A stretch of 64,000 bases of DNA. Origin: Caprella mutica. Its lineage: Eukaryota; Arthropoda; Malacostraca; Amphipoda; Caprellidae. Within the stretch, counting starts at the first letter, position 1, and each line of letters opens with the position of its first letter. The stretch is from assembly GCA_947561585.1 (NCBI GenBank), contig CANNZV010002330.1, positions 1-64,000 on the forward strand, read 5' to 3'. The notes beneath the pieces were generated by a model, which made no database searches, had not been told where the DNA came from, and was given only the letters and a program-made list of their open reading frames with translations. Both the position numbers and the translations under genes were made by a program. Positions 31,353 through 43,674 of the stretch are shown here, piece by piece.

Positions 31353-32215
31353 TTTCCCCCTTCAAACCCCTTCTTTCTCTTCAAACCCCTTCTTTCTCTT
31401 CAAACCCCTTCTTTCTCTTCAAACCCCTTCTTTTTCTTCAAACCCCTTCTTTCTCTTCAAACCCCTTCTTTCTCTTCAAACCCCTTCTTTTTCTTCAAAC
31501 CCCTTCTTTCTCTTCAAACCCATTCTTTCTCTACAAACCCCTTCTTTTTCTTCAAACCCCTTCTTTCTCTTCAAACCCCTTCTTTCTCTTCAAACCCTTC
31601 TTTCTCTTCAAACCCCTTCTTTCTCTTCAAACCCCTTCTTTCTCTTCAAACCCCTTCTTTCTCTTCAAACCCCTTCTTTCTCTTCTAACCCTTCTTTCTC
31701 TTCAAACCCCTTCTTTCTCTTCAAACCCCTTCTTTCTCTTCAAACCCTTCTTCCCCTTCAAACCCCTTCTTCCCCTTCAAACCCCTTCTTCCCCTTCAAA
31801 CTTCTTCTTCCCTTTCAAACCCCTTCTTCCCCTTCAAACCCCTTCTTTCTCTTCAAACCCCTTCTTTCTCTTCAAACCCCTTCTTTCTCTTCTAACCCTT
31901 CTTTCTCTTCAAACCCCTTCTTTCTCTTCAAACCCCTTCTTTCTCTTCAAACCCTTCTTCCCCTTCAAACCCCTTCTTCCCCTTCAAACCCCTTCTTCCC
32001 CTTCAAACCCCTACTTTCCCTTCAAACTCCTCCTTCCCCTTCAAACCCCTCCTTCCTCTTCAAACCCCTTCTTCCCCTTCAAACCACTTCTTCCCCTTCA
32101 AACCCCTTCTTCCCTTTCAAACACCTTCTTCCACTTCAAACCCTTCTTTCTCTTCAAACCCCTTCTTCCCCTTCGAACACTTCTTCCCCTTCAAACCCAT
32201 CTTTCTCTTCAAATA
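31353..32215 (+). repeat. 18-bp polypyrimidine minisatellite
   Basis: Repeats of CTTCAAACCCCTTCTTTC plus variants (CTTCCCCTTCAAACCC), C/T plus AAA only. Two sub-blocks (TTTCTC type and TTCCCC type) alternate. The stop-free + frames rich in Ser, Pro, Phe and Leu are produced by the repeat; there is no start context or codon bias to argue for a protein. Confidence 0.93.
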
Positions 32216-32502
32216 TTTTTCCCTTCTTTATAAAACCTAGGAAAATCTTTTGAAAATCTCATTAACTTTCCCCCAATCTTCCAAAAAGTCTTCAAATGTG
32301 CAACGTTTCTTCAGCTCGTAAATGCAAACTTGGTTACTCCACTTTGAAACCCAAAACAAAAAATATCTGAAGGAATTCTAATTTCTAATATACTACTTGG
32401 AAATGGATATGATTAATTTCTAAAAACAGTTTGTAATATTTGGAACAGTAATTTCCTAAGCTTTATTAAAATCATTAATATTATTATAATTATTCATTAA
32501 TT

Positions 32503-35500
32503 GGAGTGAGTAAAGATAACGGAACAGAAATGAAGCTAGTAAAGATAACGGACCAGAAATGAAGCTAGTAAAGATAACGGACCAGAAATGAAGCTAGTAA
32601 AGATAACGGACCAGAAATGAAGCTAGTAAAGATAACGAACCAGAAATGAAGCTAGTAAAGATAACGGACCAGAAATGAAGCTAGTAAAGATAACGGACCA
32701 GAAATGAAGCTAGTAAAGATAACGGACCAGAAATGAAGCTAGTAAAGATAACGGACCAGAAATGAAGCTAGTAAAGATAACGGACCAGAAATGAAGCTAG
32801 TAAAGATAACGGACCAGAAATGAAGCTAGTAAAGATAACGGACCAGAAATGAAGCTAGTAAAGATAACGGACCAGAAATGAAGCTAGTAAAGATAACGGA
32901 CCAGAAATGAAGCTAGTAAAGATAATGGACCAGAAATGAACCAAGTAAAGATAACGGACCAGAAATGAAGCTAGTAAAGATAACGGACCAGAAATGAAGC
33001 TAGTAAAGATAACGGACCAGAAATGAAGCTAGTAAAGATAACGGACCAGAAATGAAGCTAGTAAAGATAACGGACCAGAAATGAAGCTAGTAAAGATAAC
33101 GAACCAGAAATGAAGCTAGTAAAGATAACGGACCAGAAATAAAGCTAGTAAAGATAACGGATCAGAAATGAACCAAATAAAGATAACAGACCAGAAATGA
33201 AGCTAGTAAAGATAACGGACCAGAAATGAAGCTAGTAAAGATAACGGACCAGAAATGAAGCTAGTAAAGATAACGGACCCGAGATGAAGCTAGTAAAGAT
33301 AACGAACCAGAAATGAAGCTAGTAAAGATAACGGACCAAAAATGAAGCTAGAAAAGATAACGGACCAGAAATGAAGCTAGTAAAGATAACGGACCAGAAA
33401 TGAAGCTAGTAAAAATAACGGACCCGAGATGAAGCTAGTAAAGATAACGGACCAGAAATGAAGCTAGTAAAGATAACGGACCCGAGATGAAGCTAGTGAA
33501 GATAACGAACCTGAAATGAAGCTAGTAAAGATAACGGACTAGAAATGAAGCTAGTAAAGATAACGAACCAGAAATGAAGCTAGTAAAGATAACGAACCAG
33601 AAATGAAGCTAGTAAAGATAACGAACCAGAAATGAAGCTAGTAAAGATAACGGACCAGAAATGAAGCTAGTAAAGATAACGGACCAGAAATGAAGCTAGT
33701 AAAGATAACGGACTAGAAATGAAGCTAGTAAAGATAACGAACCAGAAATGAAGCTAGTAAAGATAACGAACCAGAAATGAAGCTAGTAAAGAAAACGGAC
33801 CAGAAATGAAGCTAGTGAAGATAACGAACCAGAAATGAAGCTAGTTAAGATAACGGACCAGAAATGAAGCTAGTAAAGATAACGGACCCGAGATGAAGCT
33901 GGTAAAGATAACGAACCAGAAATGAAGCTAGTAAAGATAACGGACTAGAAATGAAGCTAGTAAAGATAACGGACCAGAAATGAAGCTAGTAAAGATAACG
34001 AACCAGAAATGAAGCTAGTAAAGATAACGGACCAGAAATGAAGCTAGTAAAGATAACGGACCAGAAATGAACCAAGTAAAGATAACAGACCAGAAATGAA
34101 GCTAGTAAAGATAACGAACCAGAAATGAAGCTAGTAAAGATAATGGACCAGAAATGAAGCTAGTAAAGATAATGGACCAGAAATGAAGCTAGTAAAGATA
34201 ACGGACCAGAAATGAAGCTAGTAAAGATAACGGACCAGAAATGAAGCTAGTAAAGATAACGGACCCGAGATGAAGCTAGTAAAGATAACGAACCAGAAAT
34301 GAAGCTAGTAAAGATAACGGACCAGAAATGAAGCTAGTAAAGATAACGGACCAGAAATGAAGCTAGTAAAGATAACGGACCCGAGATGAAGCTAGTAAAG
34401 ATAACGGACCAGAAATGAAGCTAGTAAAGATAATGGACCAGAAATGAAGCTAGTAAAGATAATGGACCAGAAATGAAGCTAGTAAAGATAACGGACCAGA
34501 AATGAAGCTAGTAAAGATAACGGACCAGAAATGAAGCTAGTAAAGATAACGGACCCGAGATGAAGCTAGTAAAGATAACGAACCAGAAATGAAGCTAGTA
34601 AAGATAACGGACCAGAAATGAAGCTAGTGAAGATAACGGACCAGAAATGAAGCTAGTAAAGATAACGGACCAGAAATGAAGCTAGTAAAGATAACGGACC
34701 GGAGATGAAGCTAGTAAAGATAACGGACCAGAAATGAAGCTAGTAAAGATAACGGACCCGAGATGAAGCTAGTAAAGATAACGAACCTGAAATGAAGCTA
34801 GTAAAGATAACGGACTAGAAATGAAGCAAGTAAAGATAACGAACCAGAAATGAAGCTAGTAAAGATAACGGACCAGAAATGAAGCTAGTAAAGATAACGA
34901 ACCAGAAATGAAGCTAGTAAAGAAAACGGACCAGAAATGAAGCTAGGAAAGATAACGGACCAGAAATGAAGCTAGTAAAGAAAACGGACCAGAAATGAAG
35001 CTAGTAAAGATAACGAACCAGAAATGAAGCTAGTAAAGATAACGAACCAGAAATGAAGCTAGTAAAGATAACGGACCAGAAATGAAGCTAGTAAAGATAA
35101 CGGACCAGAAATGAAGCTAGTAAAGATAACGGACTAGAAATGAAGCTAGAAAAGATAACGAACCAGAAATGAAGCTAGTAAAGATAACGAACCAGAAATG
35201 AAGCTAGTAAAGATAACGGACCAGAAATGAAGCTAGTAAAGATAACGGACCAGAAATGAAGCTAGGAAAGATAACGGACCAGAAATGAAGCTAGTAAAGA
35301 TAACAGACCAGAAATGAAGCTAGTAAAGATAACGGACCAGAAATGAAGCTAGTAAAGATAACAGACCAGAAATGAAGCTAGTAAAGATAACGGACTAGAA
35401 ATGAAGCTAGTAAAGATAACGGACCAGAAATGAAGCTAGTAAAGATAACGAACCAGAAATGAAGCTAGTAAAGATAACGGACCAGAAATGAAGCTAGTAA

Positions 35501-36030
35501 AGATAACGAACCAGAAATGAAGCTAGTAAAGAAAACGGACCAGAAATGAAGCTAGGAAAGATAACGGACCAGAAATGAAGCTAGTAAAGAAAACGGACCC
35601 GAGATGAAGCTAGTAAAGATAACGGACCAGAAATGAAGCTAGTAAAGATAACGAACCAGAAATGAAGCTAGTAAAGATAACGGACCAAAAATGAAGCTAG
35701 TAAAGATAACGGACCAGAAATGAAGCTAGTAAAGATAACGGACCAGAAATGAAGCTAGTAAAGATAACGGACCAGAAATGAAGCTAGTAAAGATAACGGA
35801 CCCGAGATGAAGCTAGTAAAGATAACGGACCAGAAATGAAGCTAGTAAAGATAACGGACCAGAAATGAAGCTAGTAAAGATAACGAACCAGAAATGAAGC
35901 TAGTAAAGATAACGGACCCGAGATGAAGCTAGTAAAGATAACGGACCAGAAATGAAGCTAGTAAAGATAACGGACCAGAATTTATCCTAGTAAAGTTAAC
36001 GGACTCTGGTCCGCTATCTTTACTTGCTCC
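32503..36030 (-). repeat. 29-bp minisatellite array 2, inverted to array 1, with inverted termini
   Basis: About 120 units of AAGATAACGGACCAGAAATG plus AAGCTAGTA (29 bp), the reverse complement of the array at 3440-5990. The left end is GGAGTGAGTAAAGATAACGG. The right end is CTATCTTTACTTGCTCC, its inverse, and repeats the hairpin cap of array 1 (AACGGACTCTGGTCCG, 15995-type palindrome at about 35985-36020). Variant units (GAACCAG, GACCCGAG, GACTAG, GAAAACGG) recur in blocks. No coding potential. Confidence 0.95.
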
Positions 36031-36082
36031 CATTTATTTATTAACACACGATTGAAGTCCTTTTTCTGATATTTTGATAATC

Positions 36083-36322
36083 CAGGTAGCAATATTTTTT
36101 CGGCCAATACTTGGAGAACATTGGAACAATATTGGGACAACATTGGAACAATATTGGGACAACATTGGGACAACATTGGAACAACATTGGAACAATATTG
36201 AGACAACATTGGGACAATATTGGGACAACATTGGGAAAATATTGGGACAATATTGGGACAACATTGGGACAATATTGGGACAACATTGGGACAACATTGG
36301 CCCGAGAATCATTGCTACCTGT
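36083..36322. mobile_element. TIR-bounded minisatellite element, family C (copy 2, 11-bp units)
   Basis: The ends CAGGTAGCAATATT and AATCATTGCTACCTG are inverted, with CGGCCAATA and TTGGCCCG just inside. The body is about 18 units of 11 bp (GGGACAACATT / GGAACAATATT). It starts about 50 bp after the 29-bp array. Confidence 0.88.
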
Positions 36323-37783
36323 GATCGTGTATAGCTAGAAAATATTTAGATTAAAATATCTCGCTAATTAGGAGATAATATTATCAGTTTGTGCATTTAG
36401 TTATTAGGTATATAAAATGGAAGAATAAATAAATAAAACGGATATTTAGAAGATTTTATTATGGTGTCGAAGTTTTCTCACACATTTCTGTAGCTTCATT
36501 TTAATTTTTTATATTTATCTTCAAAGTCCATTGTCTGTTAAAAGAAATTATCTATAATCGTATGAAATAATTTAAATATAAAAAACGGAAAATCTTCTAG
36601 ACTTCAATTATCTTATTTTTTAATGGGAAAATACTATTATTATTATTTATAATGATAGTATAATATTCATGAAAAGTGAGAGTAGAGTACCGTGGAGTTG
36701 CAGTTCAAAAAGTTTAAGTAAGAAGGAAAACACGGTCGATGCGGTGGGAATTTTATCTTGACTTGCAGACTGTTGATAATATTCTCCCTAAGATTCATAC
36801 GGAATAGGGTCAGAAGTTATATCATTTTTACTAGAATAACTCGTGGTTTGGAAGAAGAGGTCCACAATATAATAAGAACAAATTTATTTTCAATAAATTA
36901 TTAAAAAATTTTTTTTGTTAGAATGGGGTAGGATATTAGGAATTTTTTATTCAGATTTTTCATGAACAAATTTGAAAAAGAATTAGTTTAAAAATTAGAT
37001 AAATTTCAATTATATGATAAATATATTTCCTGTTTTATACATGCATGAAAAATGACTGAAATTAATGTTGAAAATGACTTTTTGTAGTAAATTTAAATGA
37101 AATCTAATTGAAAATAAATTTCAAAATCTGATGTCTTGAAATAATCAGAAGCTGGTAATTTGGAGAAATTTTTATGTTTCAGGGAATTTACATTATATTC
37201 TTCCTTAAATTCTATTTTCAAAAGCTTAGAGCAGAAAAAAATAGATAGTTGCAGTCATTCTGTTATATCCTAAGTCGTGCGCAGAAAATTGCCACTGTGA
37301 TGGTTCCCCCTGTGGGTTATCTCATCAACTGTGAAACCTTATATCGGTCCACGATATGGGTTACATGTGATTAGAATCTTACTCTGTATCTTATCTTTCA
37401 GATTCCTTTTTCTCAATCTATCTCTTTCTACTAAATACTCATGGTCCCATGCCCTAGAACCACCTTGCCAATATGGTTCCGACCTCAGGCCTCTGGTCCA
37501 CGCTTAACTGTATTTAGGATAATAACTTAGTATAATTAACACTTTAAAGAGAATATATTCGATTATCAAGCAATTTTAAATACACTGTTTAACTTCACTA
37601 AAACACTCACAAGTAATGGTCTCACTAACCAAGACTTGAGATAAGATGTGTATCTCATGCGAGTCGATTGGTAACTCATATGTGGTTGACTACCTGCGAA
37701 CTAACTTGTTCATTCTACAAAGCTTACATTTATAGTGACATACTAATGACGTACTAACTATATCAAATCATTACATCACACCA
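36323..37783. other. AT-rich DNA, no supported gene
   Basis: A less AT-rich stretch at 37270-37510 (CCTTGCCAATATGGTTCCGA) has no open frame of note. Nothing else recognised. Confidence 0.45.
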
Positions 37784-38775
37784 CTGAGAAAACTGCCACT
37801 GGGAAGATTGCCTCCAGGGAAAACTGCCACTGGGAAGAGTGCCTCCAGGGAAAACTGCCACTGGGAAGATTGCCACTGGGAAGATTACCACTGGGAAAAT
37901 TGCCACAGTGGGAAAACTGTCATTATGGGAAAACTACAACCCGCTGTAAAATATATTATCATTCAAACTGCTGTTTGAATGAAACAAAAAAGGAAGGTAC
38001 AAGGAACTCCCAAGTAGAAGTGAGACAAGCATGTGGCTAAGGAAACATAGTTAACTACCGCTAGTTTTCTGATCATGATTTTCATGATTGAGAAAGGGAC
38101 ACAATCCACAACATCTATGTTAACGGATAGAAAATAGAAGGTATTTGGAAGGCATAAAAATTATAGTTCACTTAACGCCGCTCTATGTGACTGTATATGC
38201 AATAAAAGCTACCTTTAACTATTTAATTAAATAATTAATTAATTTGGTTGGCAGATCAATGGATCGTACAAAATAAAAATGTAACATGACGCTATACAAG
38301 ACTATAGACAATATAAAGATACAACGTACACTTTAGTGAACTTGTGAATGAGAGAAAATGACTGGATGGCAAACTAGTAGAGTAGAGAACATTCAAATGA
38401 TCTAACCTCTTCAAGGAACAATTGAAAATATTAAGCTAAGAATAATTGCGTATCAGCACACTCACACCCACCGACAGAAGAATTCACGTGGATCGTATCA
38501 CTTGTCAAAATTCTTTTATATTAAAATTTGATAAATATTTGATTCAGTAAGATTTTTTCGATTTTCGAAAAAAAAATTCCTCAGTGTCAATTTTCTGGGT
38601 GGCGATTTTCCCACAGTGGCAATTTTCCCACAGTGGCAATTTTCCCACAGTGGCAGTTTTCCCTCCGTGGCAATTTTTCCAGTGGCAATTTTCTCACAGT
38701 GCCAGTTTTCCCAGTGCCAGTTTTCCCAGGGGCAATCTTCCCAGTTGCAGTTTTCCCAGTGGCAATTCTCCTAGC
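37784..38775. mobile_element. Pair of inverted minisatellites around a 650-bp centre
   Basis: The left block 37784-37940 repeats AAAACTGCCACTGGGAAGAT-type units. The right block 38598-38770 repeats the complement (GTGGCAATTTTCCCACA and CAGTTTTCCCAGTG). The blocks face each other, so the structure looks like a transposon whose TIRs are arrays. The centre has no transposase. A TA-rich run (AATTAAATAATTAATTAATT) is near 38225. Confidence 0.7.
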
Positions 38776-39377
38776 ACCATCCCAGGTAACTACTTAAATA
38801 ATAATAATAATAATTCATCGACTTTAAATCTGTACGCTCCTTTAATTTCTTCCAAATTGGGTCTTACTGTTGAAAATCCGTTCGAAGTGCCACTCTGTTT
38901 CTGTAATAATAATAAAATAGAGGCTTTGCAGTGATCCAAGAGAGATTCAACAGGTTGCTTTCTTTCGATTCGAATTCGTGATATTGAATACGAACTAATG
39001 GAATCCAATAGATGATCTGAAACTTAAAAGGGAGGATCACATTTGAAGGTTTCGTACATTATCTACCAAGTGTATTAATTATATAGTTATATCTCTTCTT
39101 AAAAATATTGGACTGATTAATTTGAATATATTCCTGATCAGTTAAGTAAGGTAACATTATGCTAAGACTCTCCTTTTTGACTATTTATAACCATTTTCTA
39201 CTTTAAAATGAAAATGAAATGAATAAATAGAATCTGACATAATTTTCTAAGATCCCATTATAATTTTTTTGGATCGTTATTAAATTTTTTGGATCAAATT
39301 TTTGTTCATTGTCCGAAGTTCTGATATTTACTTATAGACTATGAATATTTATCCTACGTCTACAATGATGATATCCC
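38776..39377. other. AT-rich DNA, no supported gene
   Basis: Contains an (ATA)n-type run near 38800 and CCCAGGTAACTA near 38780, which resembles the start of family C. Overlapping chance frames on both strands around 38790-39000. Confidence 0.4.
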
Positions 39378-40489
39378 AGGTAACGATATTTTCTTGGGGC
39401 AACATTGACCCAATATTGAACCAAAGTAGGGCCAATATTGTTACAACATTAGCCCAATATTGTTACAACATTAGTCCAATATTGTTACAACATTAGCCCA
39501 ATATTGTTACAACATTAGCCCAATATTGTTACAACATTAGCCCAATAATGTTACAACATTAGTCCAATATTATTACAACATTAGTCCAATATTATTACAA
39601 TAATAGCCCAATATTGTTACAACATTAGTCCAATAATGTTACAACATTAGCCCAATATTGTTACAACATTAGCTCATTATTTTGTCACAACATTAGCCCA
39701 ACATTGTTACAACATTAGTCCAATATTTTTACAACATTAGTCCAATATTCTTACAATAATAGCCCAATATTGTTACAATATTAGTCCAATATTGTTACAA
39801 CATTAGTCCAATATTGATACAACATTAGTCCAATATTGTTACAACATTAGTCCAATATTGTTACAATATTAGTCCAATATTGTTACAACATTAGTCCAAT
39901 ATTGTTACAACATTAGTCCAATATTGTTACAATATTAGTCCAATATTGTTACAACATTAGTCCAATATTGTTACAACATTAGCCCAATATTGTTACAACA
40001 TTAGTCCAATATTGTTACAACATTAGTCCAATATTTTTACAACATTAGTCCAATATTGTTACAATAATAGCCCAATATTGTTACAATATTAGTCCAATAT
40101 TGTTACAACATTAGTCCAATATTGTTACAACATTAGTCCAATATTGTTACAACATTAGTCCAATATTGTTACAACATTAGTCCAATATTGTTACAACATT
40201 AGTCCAATATTGTTACAATATTAGTCCAATATTGTTACAACATTAGTCCAATATTGTTACAACATTAGTCCAATATTGTTACAATATTAGTCCAATATTG
40301 TTACAACATTAGTCCAATATTGTTACAACATTAGTCCAATATTGTTACAACATTAGTCCAATATTGTTACAACATTAGCCCAATATTGTTACAACATTAG
40401 CCCAATATTTTGTCACAACCTATTGCTCCAATACTGTAACAACATTGCCAATATTGTGATAATTTTGCCCCGATAAACATTGCTACCAT
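39378..40489. mobile_element. TIR-bounded minisatellite element, family C (copy 3, 22-bp units)
   Basis: The left end CAGGTAACGATATTTTCTTG then GGGCAA is the inverse of TTGCCCCGATAAACATTGCT then ACC at the right. The body is about 45 units of TTACAACATTAGTCCAATAT plus TG (22 bp), with AGCCCAAT variants clustered at both ends and AGTCCAAT in the middle. It is the largest copy of the family. Confidence 0.88.
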
Positions 40490-42429
40490 GTTTTTTTCCT
40501 AAATGTTCATTTGCTATGTAAATTCTACAATATACAAACTCTCACTGCTCTAAATTCTTCCTAGACTCATTGCTAGTCTAGAAATGGTGCAGAGTCCACA
40601 TCACATTGCCTGCTATAATTGTTAGGAGTGTTCTTTCACCCCTTCTTCTAATTTGAACCTTGCAGTTAGATGATCTGGTTATTTTCCTTCTCAAAGCTAT
40701 AGGGACTTATCAATTTTCTTTATTTTCTAATAGAAGTAACAGTTCAGTATGTATATGATTATGTTGATTTTCATGGTAAGTTTGAACATTATTATTTCTT
40801 TCTAAAATTTAATTTGAAGAGTGTTTGGATAATTCAATAAATTATTTCAACCTATGATCTAATTTTACATTTTTTTAGTAATATATATATATAAGAGTTT
40901 AAGCTATCCAAGAATAATATGATATTAATAAAAAACAAAAATTTATAACTAAATATTTTGTTTGTTAAATTATTCTTTTTACATTACTACGATATTGTGA
41001 AAGTATTCACAATAAAATTTATTATTGCACATAATAATAATATTTTAATTGAGCACTGTAATGTAAAATACACTCGTTATTAATCATGCTAAAACGGTTT
41101 AATCATACATCTTCTTAATCATAACTACCTACCCATCTTGTACTTCATAACTCTCTTCTTGCATCAAATTCTCTAGCTTTTAGTCGTTTATGGCCCATAT
41201 AATTTAGTGCACCAAACATAAAACTACTGCAAGAAGTTATTAACTCGAATGTTTCCTTTAGAACTTTCGACTGAAGTTTGAATTTGAGATCTTTTCGTCT
41301 GAAGGAAATGATTATTCTAAAAATATTACCATAATTTATCACTTTAATGGTCAATTTCTTGTGCCAAATAATTTTATTATGTCTATTTAAGGAAATCGAT
41401 CTCTTTCAGAAAATCCAAAATTGAAAAAATGTCAAAAAGATTTTATTTGCCTAAAGTACACCCACAGGTGCGTAGAATGCACGAGTAAATATTACAGTGG
41501 TAGCTGGTCTGTAGCGCGAGCAATGATGGTGGAAGGTGGAAGGGGTGGCTAGAAACCGAGGGAGTTGGGTTGGGGGTGGGAGTTGATTTGTGGATTATGT
41601 GGTGGAAAGTAAACTACCATCTGCAAATATATGTCGTTTGTAGTAAGTATGTCAGGACAACTGCTGCTGCTAGAGCCATTTTAGTCTATCCTGAAACTTA
41701 TGTTTTAGGATGACTGACGCTCAATATCTCTGTAAGTGTCAGGACTGGTTTGAAAGGAAAGAAGTGATTTATAATATAACATTGAGTTTTTCAGATATCT
41801 GAATAATAAAATAAATTATAGCTAAATGAATTTTTAAGAAATTGTAAAAATTAGCGTTTCCAACTTTGTTTTTTCAAAAAATAACTTTTCCATTTTTTTT
41901 TTCAATTTCATATATCAAGGTTATTTTGTAGAACAGCTCTTCGTCTTTCAAATGAATCCTGTTTCATGTTTCACAGTGAAAATTTGAATCTGATAGAAAG
42001 TGTTGAAGTTACCTTTAAAATAATCGTTTTCTATTAAAAACTCGTTTTCTATTGGCTGTAGCCTTAGAGAAAAAAAAATTCTTTCGTCCAGTTCTACATG
42101 TATACTAAATTTCGGTACTCTTAGATTAATAATAACAATTTTTGGAAGGAGATAGATCCTCTTAATACACTTCTATAATGATATATTAATAATAAAAATG
42201 AACGATTGAATGTTACGAGTTGATTTTAGTTGACATTGCATAGCTTCCATACTGAAACAGTCCATTGCCATATGATAATTTTTTTTAGAGATAAAATTGA
42301 GGCAGCAGCATTTCATATTCTACTGAAGCTATTAATTTAATAAAAAAGATATCACAATCAAGTTAGGTGTTCTTCTCTTTCTGAAATATTTCGAGACAGC
42401 AGACTGTTTAATTCTGTAGTAGAGATTCA
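40490..42429. other. AT-rich DNA, no supported gene
   Basis: Nothing recognised except the G-rich tract listed separately. A (TA)n run lies near 40880. Confidence 0.45.
41560..41580 (+). other. G-quadruplex motif
   Basis: Four G-runs on + (GGGAGTTGGG then TTGGGGGTGGG) fit the canonical G3+N1-7 pattern. They lie in a G-rich 80-bp stretch (GGTGGAAGGTGGAAGGGG), isolated in AT-rich DNA. Confidence 0.6.
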
Positions 42430-43160
42430 TAGTCAGTTCATTGAAGCATTATATCCCATTAGAGCTCAAAAATGGGCATCAGAGTCGGCAATTGCAGTAC
42501 AAATGGTGAGAAAATCTGCAGCTGTGAACAAAATCTGGAGAGAAAAGTAAAATTGGTGCCTCCTTACGGAACAAATCTCTGAAATATTTCCTCTGAATCT
42601 GGTGGAAATAATCAACAGAATTCAGAGGTAAAAGTATCCAGTGGAAGAGTCACAAAATAACTAAATACGAGAGAATAAAGTTATTAATCCACAGTTAAAT
42701 TACCTGTGTACCTTTAATACAGTTACTCAATGTAAACAATAGAATGAGATGGATTCTATCTCTTTGGTTGCTATATATTCCCTACTGTGGCCGTCAAACC
42801 AATCAATGTAACTCGAAATGTAACAGACGAAGGTGTTTCATGCCTCACTGAGCACCAAATTGTAGAAGACAAAACAACGGACACAGCAGAGTAATTGTAC
42901 GTAAATTATAAACGGAAGCTTAAGTCTACCTGAGTTTCCAGGCCAGAAAATAGTCATCAGTGTACCTGGTCAAGTGGAAACAACCTGGACATCAAATTAG
43001 CCAAATAAACACAGTTCTGATGTGTTTGTCAGTCATGGAATATCAAAGTGTGAGCATTAGGAGGATATCAATGACTGCATACAAACCACCACCAGATGCT
43101 AAGCTCAAACTAACTATTGGACACATTCTCTGCCGAATATCACAGCGAGTGTGAAGCTGT
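42430..43160 (+). other. Unrecognised less AT-rich segment, possibly a decayed coding remnant
   Basis: Several short open frames on + are interrupted by stops. One reads PYCGRQTNQCNSKCNRRRC before a TGA (about 42778-42855), with spacing C-x6-C-x3-C-x4-C. That spacing is like small zinc-binding tails seen in some transposon-encoded proteins. Another open frame of 64 codons starts at 42960. No frame is continuous and no domain can be named. Confidence 0.25.
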
Positions 43161-43428
43161 CACCAACTTTGATATCCGCTCAAGATGTGGGAGAGGTTAT
43201 ATATGTAGAATATATAACCTGTATGTTGGTTATATTAATAGAGGATAAGTTAGAGTGTTTCTATTTGTGGACTTTAAGTGTGGGCTTCGTAATTGATATA
43301 ATTGAATTGAGCTTTAAATTCACATTGTAACTCAACTCGAATGAATTTGTATGTAATATAAATAACTTTATGTATTTATGTTGAATTAATGCATATGCAT
43401 TAATAAATGTTAGTGAGGAAACTATTAA

Positions 43429-43674
43429 CCTTTTACGAGCGGAATTAATCTTCCGGTCTTTTTTTTCTTATTACTAGTTATACTGTGCCTATAGTTATAG
43501 TAATATATAATTAATACAGTATATGAATTAATTTTAATAAGTTTTGTTATTTCCTCAATTTTTTAACATGTGACGCGGTAGTCACATTCGTCAGTAGGCT
43601 CCACACATTCAATTTATCACAGTAAAGTCCTTTACTTTTTATGTGACTAATTCGGCACACACGGTCGTAAAGGG
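43429..43674. mobile_element. piggyBac-like MITE
   Basis: The left end is TTAACCTTTTACGAGCGG, with TTAA at 43425-43428. The right end, GGTCGTAAAGGGTTAT, is its inverse with TTAT in place of TTAA. A CCYTTTACG terminus and TTAA target site are typical of piggyBac-type elements. 246 bp, non-coding. Confidence 0.65.

Noticed and set aside
31333..32253. A 306-codon Ser/Pro/Phe-rich frame
   Set aside because: It is entirely inside the polypyrimidine minisatellite; composition and period explain it.
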